From G963717155 sp963717155 (lineage in GTDB: Bacteria; Actinomycetota; Thermoleophilia; Gaiellales; JALYLC01), in NCBI GenBank assembly GCA_963717155.1, contig OY970326.1:4402001-4466000 (forward strand): DNA of 64,000 bases, in the 5' to 3' direction. The notes beneath the pieces are model-generated. The model was not told the DNA's origin, ran no database searches, and saw only the letters and a program-made list of their open reading frames with translations. The translations under genes were made by a program, and so were the position numbers. Each line of letters begins with the position of its first letter. Positions within the stretch are counted from its first letter, which is position 1. Positions 30,918-40,246 of the stretch are shown piece by piece.

Positions 30918-32493
30918 GCGCGGCGGACGTGGTCGGCGCCTGCGGGTCGCCGAGATCCGCGCCTGCGGCCCGGAACACGCGCAGCGCGTCCGCGGCGAAG
31001 CGCCGGCGATCGAGCGTTGGCGCCGTCGTCCGGACGACCACGTACGGCCCGAATCGCCGCGCCTGGAACCCCGGGCCGAGCGTGCTGCGGAACGCGGCGA
31101 GCCCGGCCGGGTGGCGGACGAGTGCGACGTACCAGCCATGTGCGACCGGGCCGTGCAGCCGGTCGAGCGAGCGCACGATCAGCGGGCCTTCGGCGCGGGC
31201 CGTGCCGCGCGCGACCTTCAGCGACGCGTTGTCGCCCGGGTGCAGCACGGCGTTCGCCCAGACCGGGTCGTAGCCGAACACGAGGTCGTCCCTCGCGAAG
31301 CTCTGGCGCAGCCAGACCGCTGCGCCATCGAGCGCATCTCGCGTGGCGGTCGCGTGGACGCCGCGGTAGCGGTAGTCGGGCAGGTGTCGCCCGCGGACGA
31401 TGTCGACCGCCGGGAGCGCGATCACCAGCGCGGCGCCGATCGCGACCGCCGCGGTCGGGGAGACGCGCCTGGCGAGCTCGACCGCGCCATACGCGAGACA
31501 GACGAGCAGCGCCGGCAGCGCCTCGATCACGTAGCGCACGTGGTTGTCCGTGCCCGGGACCTGGACAACCGCGATCACGAGCGGCGGCAGCACCAGCAAG
31601 AGCCCGAGCAACACGCCGTGGGCGGGATCGCGGCGGGCCGCGAGCACGAGGCCTACGAGCACGAGCGCGGCGGCGGCGAGCGCGTACAGACCGGTCGCCG
31701 ACAGCAGCGCATCGGCGCGCGGGACGCCGAAGAAGTTCACGAACGCCTGGTGCACGGTGTCGAGCGTCGGCGGCGTGCGCAGCGACTCGCCCGCGGGTGT
31801 GTGCACCGCGCCGTGACGCGAGGCGAGCACCAGGTACCCCGCGGCCAGTGGCAGCGTGCCGGCGACGACGCCCGCGCCGGTGAGCAGCGGTGCGCGCCAT
31901 TTGCCATCGTCGTGCCGTCTCGCGGTCGCAACCAGTGTTGCGGCTCCCGCCGCGATGCCGACCACGACACCGTACGGGTGGACGTAGACGTTCAGCGCGA
32001 GCAGGACGGCAGTCGCGACCCACCAGCGCCCGCCCTCGTCGAGCGCCCGCACCAGGCACCACAGCGCGAGCGTCGTGACCGCCAGGAACAGGGCGTACAT
32101 GCGCGCGAACTCGCCGTAGTACAGCGCGACCGGGCTCGCCGCGAGTCCGGCCGCTGCGACGACCCCCTCGATCGGGCCGAACAGCGCCCGGCCGAGCAGC
32201 GCGATGGCCACGACGGCGACGCAGGCTGCAAGCGCCGACAGCAGGCGCGCCGCCGTCAGGCCGCCGCCCAGGCGCTCGATGAGCGCGACGAGCAGGAAGT
32301 GCAGGGGCGCACCGCCGCGCACGAGCTGCACCGTCTCGAGCAGCTCTCCCAGCGGACGGCGCGCGACCATCACCGCCAGCGCCTCGTCCCGGTGCATCAC
32401 CCGGTCGGAGAGATACGGAAGCAGCAGCCCGGCGCACAGCGCGGTCGCCGCCGCCACGGGCAGCCAGAACGCGAGGGCCGCGCGACGGGGCAT
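30886..32493 (-). CDS. PMT/ArnT-like polytopic glycosyltransferase
   Basis: 535 aa with about 11 membrane spans. It starts PRRAALAFWLPVAAATALC, then the first outer loop SDRVMHRDEALAVMVAR holds the acidic residues that bind polyprenyl-phosphate sugar in GT-C enzymes. YYGEFARMYALFLAVT matches the ArnT/PMT pattern with a conserved Arg and Tyr. A soluble C-terminal outer domain follows (about residues 390-535). The likely reaction is transfer of a sugar to lipid or glycan at the outer face. ATG 32493 has TACCCT 6 nt upstream. It ends inside the flippase gene (32-bp convergent overlap). Confidence 0.82.
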   Translation of the reverse strand: MPRRAALAFWLPVAAATALCAGLLLPYLSDRVMHRDEALAVMVARRPLGELLETVQLVRGGAPLHFLLVALIERLGGGLTAARLLSALAACVAVVAIALLGRALFGPIEGVVAAAGLAASPVALYYGEFARMYALFLAVTTLALWCLVRALDEGGRWWVATAVLLALNVYVHPYGVVVGIAAGAATLVATARRHDDGKWRAPLLTGAGVVAGTLPLAAGYLVLASRHGAVHTPAGESLRTPPTLDTVHQAFVNFFGVPRADALLSATGLYALAAAALVLVGLVLAARRDPAHGVLLGLLLVLPPLVIAVVQVPGTDNHVRYVIEALPALLVCLAYGAVELARRVSPTAAVAIGAALVIALPAVDIVRGRHLPDYRYRGVHATATRDALDGAAVWLRQSFARDDLVFGYDPVWANAVLHPGDNASLKVARGTARAEGPLIVRSLDRLHGPVAHGWYVALVRHPAGLAAFRSTLGPGFQARRFGPYVVVRTTAPTLDRRRFAADALRVFRAAGADLGDPQAPTTSAALSAAVPDVRP

Positions 32494-32499
32494 CGCAAG

Positions 32500-32505
32500 A
32501 GGGTA
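32500..32505 (-). promoter_or_regulatory. -10 box TACCCT (leaderless) for the PMT-like gene
   Basis: TACCCT on the minus strand ends 6 nt before ATG 32493. Confidence 0.5.
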
Positions 32506-32551
32506 GTGGCGTGATCGGCAACGCGGAGCGGAGCATCTGGAATCGATCGAC

Positions 32552-32557
32552 TAGCGT
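32552..32557 (+). promoter_or_regulatory. -10 box TAGCGT (leaderless) for the deacetylase-like gene
   Basis: TAGCGT ends 8 nt before GTG 32566. Confidence 0.45.
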
Positions 32558-32565
32558 GCGCTCTC

Positions 32566-33798
32566 GTGTCGGCCCCCGCCATCCGCCTCCCGTGGGAGCT
32601 CTCGATCGAACGCCGCTGGGTCGCCGAGTCGCTCGTCGCCGCCGCCGGCGCACAGGTCACGCCCGACGCCGGCCCCGAGGTCACGCTCGACGGCGATCAC
32701 CTCGACGCGGCGTTCCGTCACCTCGCACGCGTCGAGGAGGCGCCAGGCTCAGCTACCGACGCGCACGGCCGCTTCCCCGCGTCCGCCTCGTGTCTCGCGC
32801 CAGGTGACGCGCCGGTCGACGCGCTCGTCTCCGAGGTCGCCTCGGCGATCCGCGACGCCGGCGTCGCGCCGACGCCGGTGTGGCCCGGGGGCGCCCGCTT
32901 CTTCGTCGTGCTGACGCACGACATCGATACGCCCTGGCGCTGGACGCGTTCGGGTCTGCGCGGCGCCGCGAGCCGGCTGCGGAGCGCGGCCGGTGAGCTC
33001 CGACTCGCAGACGCAGCCGTCGAGGCGACAGGTCTCGCGCTCGCGCCCGTCCACCGGCTGCGCGGCACCGATCCGAACTGGTGCTTCGAGCATGTCGCCC
33101 GGCTCGAGGCGCGCCGCGGCTTCGCGTCCACCTCGTACGTCCTCGCAGCCCATCGCGATCCCCACGATGGCGCGCGGCCAGAGGCGTACGCGACGCGCAG
33201 GCCACGGCTGGTGCGCGAGCTCTCCGACCTGGGCGGAGAGGTGGGATTGCACGCGAGCTATCTGTCGGGCGACGACGAGGCCCTCCTGCGCGCAGAGCGC
33301 CACGACCTCGAGCTGCTGCTCGGGTCGCCGGTGCGCGGCATGCGCTTCCACTACCTCCGCATGCGCGTGCACGAGGTCGTCGGCCGGCTCGACCGGCTCG
33401 GCGTCGACTACGACACGAGCCTCGGCTTCGCAGATCGGCCCGGCCCGCGGGCCGGGTTCTCCTTCCCGTTCCGGCCGTGGGATCACACGGTGGGTGGCCC
33501 TGCGGGATTCCTCGAGCTGCCGCTGCTGCTGATGGACGCGACGCTTGCCGAGGAGCGCTACCTCGGCCTCTCGACTGCCGCGGCGCGACGCGCGGTCGAC
33601 GCCATGCTCGACCACCTGGCCGCGGCGGGCGGCGGTGCCGCCATCCTGTGGCACAACGACCGCTTCGACGCGGTGTACGGCAGGGGCTGGAGCGGCGTGT
33701 ACGAGTACCTGCTCGACGGCATCGGAGCGCGCGGGGGAACGGCGGGAACGGCCGCGGCGCTGTGCGACTGGTGGCGGGCCGAGCGATGCGCGTCCTGA
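32566..33798 (+). CDS. Polysaccharide deacetylase-like protein (long cytoplasmic type)
   Basis: 410 aa without a signal peptide. The metal-binding motif THDIDTPWRW sits near residue 115, GLHASYLSGDDEAL supplies the His site, MRFHYLRMR and GADxDTSLGF-like DYDTSLGFADRPG are typical of the surface-glycan branch of the family, and ILWHNDRFD is the last motif. A region of about 100 residues precedes the catalytic part. It probably deacetylates a lipid-linked or nucleotide-linked sugar. The GT4 gene begins 13 nt before its stop. Confidence 0.8.
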   Translation: MSAPAIRLPWELSIERRWVAESLVAAAGAQVTPDAGPEVTLDGDHLDAAFRHLARVEEAPGSATDAHGRFPASASCLAPGDAPVDALVSEVASAIRDAGVAPTPVWPGGARFFVVLTHDIDTPWRWTRSGLRGAASRLRSAAGELRLADAAVEATGLALAPVHRLRGTDPNWCFEHVARLEARRGFASTSYVLAAHRDPHDGARPEAYATRRPRLVRELSDLGGEVGLHASYLSGDDEALLRAERHDLELLLGSPVRGMRFHYLRMRVHEVVGRLDRLGVDYDTSLGFADRPGPRAGFSFPFRPWDHTVGGPAGFLELPLLLMDATLAEERYLGLSTAAARRAVDAMLDHLAAAGGGAAILWHNDRFDAVYGRGWSGVYEYLLDGIGARGGTAGTAAALCDWWRAERCAS

Positions 33799-35042
33799 TC
33801 GTGAGCTTCTACTTCCCACCCGCGGGTGGGGGAGGTGTCCAGCGGGTGCTCAAGCTCTGCCGCGATCTCGCCGACTACGGCATCGAGGTGGACGTGCTGG
33901 CGCCCGACGACCCGCGCTTCGCCGCGCGGGACCCCGAGCTCGTCTCGGCGATCCCCGCCGGGACGACGGTTCACCGTGCCCCGTACCGCGGGTCCTCGGG
34001 CGAGACGCCCACTGCGAGGCTCGCGCGAACACACGGCGTGGCGCCACGTCTCGCGTTGCACGCGCGCCTTGCCGGCCGGCGCCTGCTGCTGCCCGACCCC
34101 GAGGTTGCGTGGCTGCCAGACGCCGCTCGTGCCGGTGTGCGCGTGATCCGCGAGCGCCAGATCGACTGCGTTCTCACGACGTCGCCCCCCTCGTCGGCCC
34201 ACGTCATCGGCGCCGTGCTCCGCCGTCGCACGGGCGTCCGCTTCGTCGCCGACCTCCGCGACTCCTGGCTCGCGAACCCCCATCGTCGCTACGAGCGGCG
34301 GTCGGTCCGCGCGAAGCGCGCCGTCGAGGAGCGCATCGCGAGGCTCGCGCTCGGGAAGGCCGACGCGATCACCGCGGTCACGCCGTTCATCGCGCGCGAG
34401 GGCGCCGCGCTCGCGCGGCCCGGGACGCCGATCCACGTCGTGCCGAACGGGTGCGACTTCGACGACTTCGACGGACTGCGGTACACGCCGGGCGAGCGGC
34501 TCGTCGTGCTGCACGCGGGCAGCTTCTTCGGGCAGCGCAGCCCGCGACCGTTTCTCGAGGCGGTCACGACACTCGACGATCCGAGGATCGTCGCGCGCTT
34601 CCTCGGAGACCTGCGCCCCGCCGATCGCGACTGGGCGCTCGGCCTCGGTCTCGGCGACCGGCTCCGGATCGATGGCTTCCGCCCGCATCGCGAGACGCTC
34701 GCTGCGATGAAGGCGGCCGACGTGCTGCTGCTGCTCGTCCCGCGCGCCGGTGGGCGGGGACTCTCGGTCCTGTCGGGGAAGGTGTACGAGTACCTGGCCT
34801 CGGAGCGGCCGGTGCTCGCGCTCGTCCCGCCCGAGGGCGCTGCGGCAGATCTGTTGCGCGCGACGGGTGCGGCCTGGATCGCGGATCCCGACGATCCCAC
34901 CGCGATCCTCGGTGCGCTCCGCGCCGTCCGCGACGCCTGGGCGGACGGCACGCTCGAGGAGCGGACGCTCGATCCGGTCTGGCGGCGCCGGCTCGATCGG
35001 CGGACGCGCGCGGGCGAGATGGCCGGAGCGCTGCGCGGATGA
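33786..35042 (+). CDS. Glycosyltransferase, GT4-like
   Basis: 418 aa with the two-Rossmann GT-B layout. The N-terminal acceptor domain starts RVLIVSFYFPPAGGGGVQR, with FVADLRDSWLANPH in the middle. The donor domain contains IHVVPNGCDFDDFD, VVLHAGSFFGQRSPRP, a helix-turn pattern DRLRIDGFRPHRETL, and KVYEYLASERPVLALVP as the nucleotide-sugar E-x-E-like region. It transfers a sugar from an NDP donor on the cytoplasmic face. It overlaps the deacetylase end and is followed by a glycosidase-like gene via ATGATGA. Confidence 0.88.
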   Translation: MRVLIVSFYFPPAGGGGVQRVLKLCRDLADYGIEVDVLAPDDPRFAARDPELVSAIPAGTTVHRAPYRGSSGETPTARLARTHGVAPRLALHARLAGRRLLLPDPEVAWLPDAARAGVRVIRERQIDCVLTTSPPSSAHVIGAVLRRRTGVRFVADLRDSWLANPHRRYERRSVRAKRAVEERIARLALGKADAITAVTPFIAREGAALARPGTPIHVVPNGCDFDDFDGLRYTPGERLVVLHAGSFFGQRSPRPFLEAVTTLDDPRIVARFLGDLRPADRDWALGLGLGDRLRIDGFRPHRETLAAMKAADVLLLLVPRAGGRGLSVLSGKVYEYLASERPVLALVPPEGAAADLLRATGAAWIADPDDPTAILGALRAVRDAWADGTLEERTLDPVWRRRLDRRTRAGEMAGALRG

Positions 35043-36040
35043 TGCACGCCGTCCCTCCGCCGATCCTCGGCATCCAGGACGACGCGCTGCTGTCGTCGAC
35101 CGATCCGAGCGCCTGGAAGCTCGTGGGCGCGCTCGGCCCCGGCGTCGTGCGTCTGCAGATCATCTGGCCCGGGCCCGGGAAGACGATCAACTGGACCGCG
35201 ACCGACCGCATCGTCACGGGCGCCGCCTCCGTCGGCGCGCAGCCCCTGATCACGATCTCTGCCGGCCGGCCCGGCGCGAACGGCACGCCGCACGCGCCCT
35301 CGACTCCGACGGATGCGACCGGCTTCGGCGAGTTCTGCTCGCAGGTCGCGCTCCGCTACGACGGCGAGTACGTGCCCGACGAGGACACCGATCCCCTGCC
35401 CGAGGTCGACCGCTACTCGGTGCTGAACGAGCCGAACCGCGGTCAGTACCTGTGGCCGCAGGGGCCGGGCGGCAGGTCGGCCGTGCGTCTCGCAGCGCGC
35501 TTGATGAATGCCTGCCTGCCCGCGATCCAGGCGGCCAACCCGGAGTCGCAGATCGCGCTCGGCCCGCTCGCCAGCCGTGGCGCGCAGGGCGGCATCGCCC
35601 CACTCGGGTTCCTGCGCTCCTACCGCAAGGCCGGAGGCGCGCAGCCCGACGCGGTCGCGCTCAACCCGTACCTCGACGGGCTGCTGCCCGAGTACAAGCC
35701 CGACGAGCACCGCCCGGACGGCGCGATCACGCTGCGGAACCTCGATCAGCTCGAGGTCGAGCTCAAGGTCGACTACCACCGCAGCGTGGACGTCTGGCTC
35801 ACGGAGTTCGCGTGGCGCATCGGGCAACCGAGCCCGCTGGGCGTCGTGAATCCTCAGCGTCAGGCGACGCTCACGACGAAGACGTTGAAGCTCGTGCGGC
35901 GCTACCCGTTCGTACGCGTGTTCACCTGGTTCCTGCTGCGCGACGAGCGGCAGGGCTACTGGAAGAGCGGCCTCGTCGCGCCGAACGGCCAGAAGCGGCC
36001 GGTCTTCTCGGTGTGGAAGCGCGCCGAGCACGCGTCGTAG
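35039..36040 (+). CDS. Glycoside-hydrolase-like TIM barrel without signal peptide
   Basis: 333 aa. The GH-A clan features are acid/base Glu in YSVLNEPNRG (end of strand 4) and nucleophile Glu in VWLTEFAWR (end of strand 7). The closing pattern VFTWFLLRDERQGYW is shared with the secreted homologue at 59471. Relatives are GH39/GH5-like xylosidases and endoglycanases. No signal peptide is visible from ATG 35039 or 35042, so it is either cytoplasmic or exported another way. It overlaps the GT4 stop. Confidence 0.78.
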   Translation: MMHAVPPPILGIQDDALLSSTDPSAWKLVGALGPGVVRLQIIWPGPGKTINWTATDRIVTGAASVGAQPLITISAGRPGANGTPHAPSTPTDATGFGEFCSQVALRYDGEYVPDEDTDPLPEVDRYSVLNEPNRGQYLWPQGPGGRSAVRLAARLMNACLPAIQAANPESQIALGPLASRGAQGGIAPLGFLRSYRKAGGAQPDAVALNPYLDGLLPEYKPDEHRPDGAITLRNLDQLEVELKVDYHRSVDVWLTEFAWRIGQPSPLGVVNPQRQATLTTKTLKLVRRYPFVRVFTWFLLRDERQGYWKSGLVAPNGQKRPVFSVWKRAEHAS

Positions 36041-36202
36041 ATCCGCTCCTTCCCTCGTAGCTCCGGGGGTCTACGCTTCCCCTACCACAGGCTGGGCGGG
36101 GAACGCGTAACCGACGCTACATACGGGACCAACCGGGCTCACAGGAAACACTCAGTGTCGGATGGTCGACTGTCCGTGTCGCCCACGAAGAGGAGCAGCC
36201 CT
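36041..36202 (+). promoter_or_regulatory. Leader region of the MoxR operon with two palindromes
   Basis: 162 nt without a gene. A TACGCT box at 36072-36077 would give a leader of about 118 nt. Inside lie ACACTCAGTGT (36148-36158) and, directly after it, an interrupted palindrome centred on GTCGAC (36159-36176). AGGAG (36191-36195) precedes ATG 36203. It does not match a riboswitch that I know. Confidence 0.35.
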
Positions 36203-37219
36203 ATGCCGCACGAGTCCGATACGCCGCCCGATACGCACCGCCATGGAAGCGATGTGCTCGAGAGCGCGCTGTTCGAGATCAAGCGCGTTATCGCAGGTCA
36301 GGACGCCATGCTGGAGCGGGTGCTCGTCTGCCTGCTCGCCGGCGGCCACCTGTTGCTGGAGGGCGTGCCCGGGCTCGCCAAGACGCTGACGATCAAGACC
36401 ACCGCGCAGGTGCTCGGCGGGAGCTTCCGCCGGGTGCAGTTCACCCCTGACCTCGTGCCCTCCGATCTTGTCGGCACGCGCATCTATCGCCCGAACACCG
36501 GCACGTTCGATACCGAGCTCGGCCCGGTGCTGTGCAACTTCCTCCTCGCCGACGAGATCAACCGCGCACCCGCGAAGGTGCAGTCCGCCCTGCTCGAGGT
36601 GATGCAGGAGCGGCAGGTGACGATCGGCGGCGAGACGCACCCCGTGCCTCGCCCGTTCCTCGTGATGGCGACGCAGAACCCGATCGAGCAGGAGGGCACG
36701 TATCCGCTGCCCGAGGCTCAGGTCGACCGGTTCATGCTCAAGGTCGTCGTCGGCTATCCCTCGGCCGACGAGGAGCTGACGATCGCCGAGCGCTCGCTCG
36801 CGAGCGCTCCCGAGCTCACGCGCGTGCTCGAGATCGACCAGCTCGCCGACCTCCAGCTCGCGACGGCCGCGGTCTACGTCGATCCGGCAGTCTCGCGGTA
36901 CGCCGTGACGCTCGCCACGGCGACGCGCGACCTCGCCGCAGCCGGTCTCCCGGACTGGGCTCCGTACGTGGCCTTCGGCGCCAGCCCCCGTGGTCCGATC
37001 AGCATGCTGCACGCTGCCCGCGCCCTCGCGCTGCTGCGGGGCCGCTCCTACGTGCTGCCCCAGGACGTGCGCGAGCTCGCGCCGGACGCGCTGCGCCACC
37101 GGCTGGTCATGAGCTACCAGGCGCTCGCCGAGGACATCACGGCAGATCAGGTGATCGAGCCCGTCATCGACTCGGTCCTGATGCCGCGGCTCGATCTCGC
37201 CCGACAGGCGGTCGCGTGA
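36203..37219 (+). CDS. MoxR-family AAA+ ATPase
   Basis: 338 aa. Walker A is LLEGVPGLAKT, Walker B is FLLADEINRAP, sensor 1 is MATQNP with IEQEGTYPLPEAQVDRF following, and the lid contains GASPRGPISMLHAARALALL. MoxR ATPases act as chaperones that insert cofactors or mature partner complexes, and are genetically coupled to DUF58 and VWA proteins, as here. The DUF58 gene starts within its stop codon (GTGA). Confidence 0.93.
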   Translation: MPHESDTPPDTHRHGSDVLESALFEIKRVIAGQDAMLERVLVCLLAGGHLLLEGVPGLAKTLTIKTTAQVLGGSFRRVQFTPDLVPSDLVGTRIYRPNTGTFDTELGPVLCNFLLADEINRAPAKVQSALLEVMQERQVTIGGETHPVPRPFLVMATQNPIEQEGTYPLPEAQVDRFMLKVVVGYPSADEELTIAERSLASAPELTRVLEIDQLADLQLATAAVYVDPAVSRYAVTLATATRDLAAAGLPDWAPYVAFGASPRGPISMLHAARALALLRGRSYVLPQDVRELAPDALRHRLVMSYQALAEDITADQVIEPVIDSVLMPRLDLARQAVA

Positions 37220-38151
37220 CCGGCATTGCCGATCTCGCGCCTGTCCGGACTCCCGACAAGCCGGGCCCTGGCCCGCTGCCCGAGGCCGCGCTGCGCTCGC
37301 TCGACCTCGCCGTGCGACGACGCGTCGACGGCGTCCTGAGCGGCGAGTTCCGCTCGAGCCAGCTCGGCGTCGCGACCGAGCTCGCCCAGGTGCGTCCGTA
37401 CGAGCCGGGCGACGACGTGCGCCAGATCGACTGGCTCGCGACGGCCCGGACGAACGAGCCCCACGTCCGGGTGCACGTCGCGGAGCGAGCTCTCACGACC
37501 TGGCTCCTGATCGATCGCTCGGCGTCCATGCAGTTCGGCACCGCCGATCGCCGTAAGGCCGACGTTGCAGAGGGCGTCGCGCTCGCGCTCGGCCACGTCG
37601 CCAGCCGCCGTGGCAATCGGCTGGGCGTGATCACCAGCGGCTCGGGCGCCGCGGCGTCGCGGCGACCCCGGCAGGGGCGCGCCGGGCTGCTTGCCGCACT
37701 GCTCGCCCTGCGCATCGACGACGCGGCCGGACATGAGAAGGCCACGGCGCTGCGCGAAGGATTCGAGTATGCGTCGCGGGTCGCACGTCAGCGTGCGCTG
37801 CTCGTCATCGTGAGCGACCTGCGTGGTCCGCGCGACTGGGCGGTGCCCCTGGCGCGACTCGCGGCACGCCACGACGTGCTGATGATCGAGGTGCGCGATC
37901 CGCGCGAGGAGTCGCTCGAGGACGCAGGCGAGCTGACACTCGTCGATCCGGACACCGGCGAACAGGTCCGCGTGGACACCCACAGCCGCCGCCTGCGTGA
38001 GCGCTACGCCGTGGCCGCCGCTGCGGACCGTGCGGCGGTTGCCGTCGACATCCGCCGTGCAGGAGCGGATCACGTCGTGCTGAGCACGCAGGGCGAGTGG
38101 CTTCGGCCACTGCTGGTGGCGCTCGCCAAGCGAGATCGGCGCGCATCGTGA
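37216..38151 (+). CDS. DUF58 protein with VWA-like fold
   Basis: 311 aa. The DUF58 signature YEPGDDVRQIDWLATARTNEPHVR is near residue 64. A VWA-like part with the incomplete MIDAS DRSASM follows, then VIVSDLRGPRDW. No membrane spans are visible. It works with MoxR and the two VWA proteins in what is called the aerotolerance or Bat-like operon of other bacteria. It is linked by GTGA overlaps to both neighbours. Confidence 0.9.
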   Translation: MTGIADLAPVRTPDKPGPGPLPEAALRSLDLAVRRRVDGVLSGEFRSSQLGVATELAQVRPYEPGDDVRQIDWLATARTNEPHVRVHVAERALTTWLLIDRSASMQFGTADRRKADVAEGVALALGHVASRRGNRLGVITSGSGAAASRRPRQGRAGLLAALLALRIDDAAGHEKATALREGFEYASRVARQRALLVIVSDLRGPRDWAVPLARLAARHDVLMIEVRDPREESLEDAGELTLVDPDTGEQVRVDTHSRRLRERYAVAAAADRAAVAVDIRRAGADHVVLSTQGEWLRPLLVALAKRDRRAS

Positions 38152-39119
38152 CGTTCGCCTGGCCATTCATGCTCGCCCTCCTCGTGCTCGTGCCGATCGT
38201 GCTGGCGCTCGATCTGCATGCGCGCCGTCGGCGCGCGCGCTACGCGGTCGCCTTCACGAACGTCAACGTGCTGCGCTCGGTGGTCCCGCGCGTGCCCCCG
38301 TGGCGGCGCTACCTCCCGCTCGTGTTCCTGCTCGCCGCGCTCACGGTGCTCATCGTCGGGCTCGCCCGACCCCAGCGTGCAGTCTCGGTCGAGCGGAAGC
38401 AGGCCACCGTCACGCTCGCAATGGACACCTCGGGCTCGATGGTCGCGCAGGACGTCGCCCCGACCCGCCTGGGCGCCGCGACGGCCGCCGCCAAGCAGTT
38501 CGTCACGGGCCTGCCGAAGTCGTACCGGGTCAGCCTCGTTCCCTTCTCGACGAACGCGACGGTCGCCGTGGCACCGACGTACGACCACTCCAAGGTAACT
38601 GCCGCGCTCTCCGGACTCCAGGCGAACGGCGGAACCGCGATCGGCGATGCGATCTCGCTCGCGCTCGCGATCGGCCGACCCTCCGGCGAGGCGCCGGGCA
38701 AGCCGCCGGTCGATCCCAACGCGGCCAAGGGCCGCGTGATCCTGCTGCTGTCCGACGGCTCGAACAACGCCGGGGTCGACCCCATGGTGGCCGCGGCGCA
38801 GGCGAAGGCCGAGCACGTGCGCGTCTACACCATCGCGTTCGGGACCCAGAACGGCGTGATCAGCGCCGGCGCGTTCGGGCAGATCGTCCGGGTTCCCCCC
38901 GACCCGACCGCGCTGCGCGCCGTGGCGAAGGCCACGGGCGGCGAGTCGTTCACCGCCGCGGACGTCGACACGCTGAAGCGCGTCTACAAGAACATCGGAA
39001 GCCAGGTGGGCACGACGACCGAGCACCAGGACGTGAGCTACGCCTTCGCAGGCGTCGGCGCCGTGCTGCTGGCGGCGGCCGGTCTGCTCTCCACCCTCTG
39101 GCGCAGTCAGGTGGTCTGA
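38148..39119 (+). CDS. Membrane-anchored VWA protein (BatA-like)
   Basis: 323 aa. Two N-terminal spans (about residues 4-22 and 57-76) flank a basic loop, and a last span lies near the C-terminus. The VWA domain between them carries a full MIDAS with DTSGSM, a conserved Thr in NGGTAIGDAI and Asp in LLSDGSNNAG. It binds a divalent metal and a protein ligand on the outer side. It starts with GTG inside the DUF58 stop (GTGA). Confidence 0.9.
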   Translation: MTFAWPFMLALLVLVPIVLALDLHARRRRARYAVAFTNVNVLRSVVPRVPPWRRYLPLVFLLAALTVLIVGLARPQRAVSVERKQATVTLAMDTSGSMVAQDVAPTRLGAATAAAKQFVTGLPKSYRVSLVPFSTNATVAVAPTYDHSKVTAALSGLQANGGTAIGDAISLALAIGRPSGEAPGKPPVDPNAAKGRVILLLSDGSNNAGVDPMVAAAQAKAEHVRVYTIAFGTQNGVISAGAFGQIVRVPPDPTALRAVAKATGGESFTAADVDTLKRVYKNIGSQVGTTTEHQDVSYAFAGVGAVLLAAAGLLSTLWRSQVV

Positions 39120-39122
39120 CCC

Positions 39123-40157
39123 ATGCCATCCCGTCACCACATCGAGCACGAGGCATGGCGCCTCTGGCACTCCGCGGGCCACGTGCTGCACACGACGACC
39201 TTCGAGTGGCCGATCGTGCTCGTCAGCCTGCTGCTCATCCCCCTCCTGCTGCTGGTCTACGCCGTACGTGAGCATCGCCGCCGCCGTGCGGTCGCCCGGT
39301 TCGCGAATCCCGCACTGATGCCGAACCTGGTGAGCCGCCTGCCGAGATGGCGCCGCCACGTGATCCCCGTCATCCTGCTCGTCGCCGTGTCTGCGCTGCT
39401 CGTCGGCGCCGCGCGCCCGGAGCGGACGGTGACCGCCCCCAAGCACCAGGCCACGATCATCCTCGCGATCGACACGTCGCGCTCGATGGCTGCGACCGAT
39501 GTGAGGCCGAACCGGCTGAACGCGGCCAAGGCCGCCGCGCGGACGCTCGTCAACGCGCTCCCCACCGATGGACGCGTGGGAATCGTCGGGTTCACGCGAA
39601 CGGTGCACACGCTGAACGCGCCGACGGACGACCGCTCGGTGATCCGGGGCTCCCTGAACGCGCTCACGGTGGGTGGCGGGACGGCGATCGGCGATGCGAT
39701 CGTCCAGTCGACCGCACTCGTCCAGCACGCCACGCCGAAGAACACGAGCGACACCGGCCGACCGCCCGCGGCGATCATCCTGCTGTCGGACGGGTCGAGC
39801 ACCGAGGGCAAGGTCGGCCCGCTCACGGCCGCCAGGCGCGCGAAGACGGCCGGCATACCCGTCTACACCGTTGCGCTCGGCACCAAGGGCGGCACGATCA
39901 AGGATCCCGTGACCGGCGGCACCGTGTCGGTCGCGCCGGACCCGAGCGCGCTCGCTCGACTGGCGCAGGCCGGCGGCGGGAAGTCGTTCACGGCGCACAA
40001 CGCGATCCAGCTGCGCTCGATCTACGCGCACCTCGGCAAGACGGTCGGAACCGAGCAGAAGCAACAGGATCTGGGCGTCGGCTTCATCGGGCTCGCAACG
40101 CTCCTCCTGCTCGGCTCGACGGGCCTCTCGCTCCGCTGGTTCCGGCGCGCGATCTGA
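39123..40157 (+). CDS. Membrane-anchored VWA protein (BatB-like)
   Basis: 344 aa, a paralogue of the preceding gene with the same topology: N-terminal spans near residues 29-48 and 79-97, then a VWA domain and a C-terminal span. The MIDAS reads DTSRSM, with GGGTAIGDAI and LLSDGSSTEG. It is 3 nt from the previous stop. The pair could form a heteromeric surface sensor matured by MoxR. No BatC/D/E genes are present. Confidence 0.88.
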   Translation: MPSRHHIEHEAWRLWHSAGHVLHTTTFEWPIVLVSLLLIPLLLLVYAVREHRRRRAVARFANPALMPNLVSRLPRWRRHVIPVILLVAVSALLVGAARPERTVTAPKHQATIILAIDTSRSMAATDVRPNRLNAAKAAARTLVNALPTDGRVGIVGFTRTVHTLNAPTDDRSVIRGSLNALTVGGGTAIGDAIVQSTALVQHATPKNTSDTGRPPAAIILLSDGSSTEGKVGPLTAARRAKTAGIPVYTVALGTKGGTIKDPVTGGTVSVAPDPSALARLAQAGGGKSFTAHNAIQLRSIYAHLGKTVGTEQKQQDLGVGFIGLATLLLLGSTGLSLRWFRRAI

Positions 40158-40246
40158 TCTAAACGCCGGCTGAGCATCCCGTGCGGACGGGCGTCTCGAG
40201 GGCGCTTTCTGTCGCGTTTCTGGTCGTGAGCAGGCACACTGCACGC

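Noticed and set aside
36061..36202. Riboswitch (c-di-AMP type) in the MoxR leader
   Set aside because: I looked for conserved ydaO core segments and could not match them. Only two simple palindromes are supported.
40178..40191. Intrinsic terminator after the VWA operon (CCCGT-GCGG-ACGGG)
   Set aside because: The stem is only 5 bp with no T-run, and similar small GC hairpins occur by chance in this base composition.
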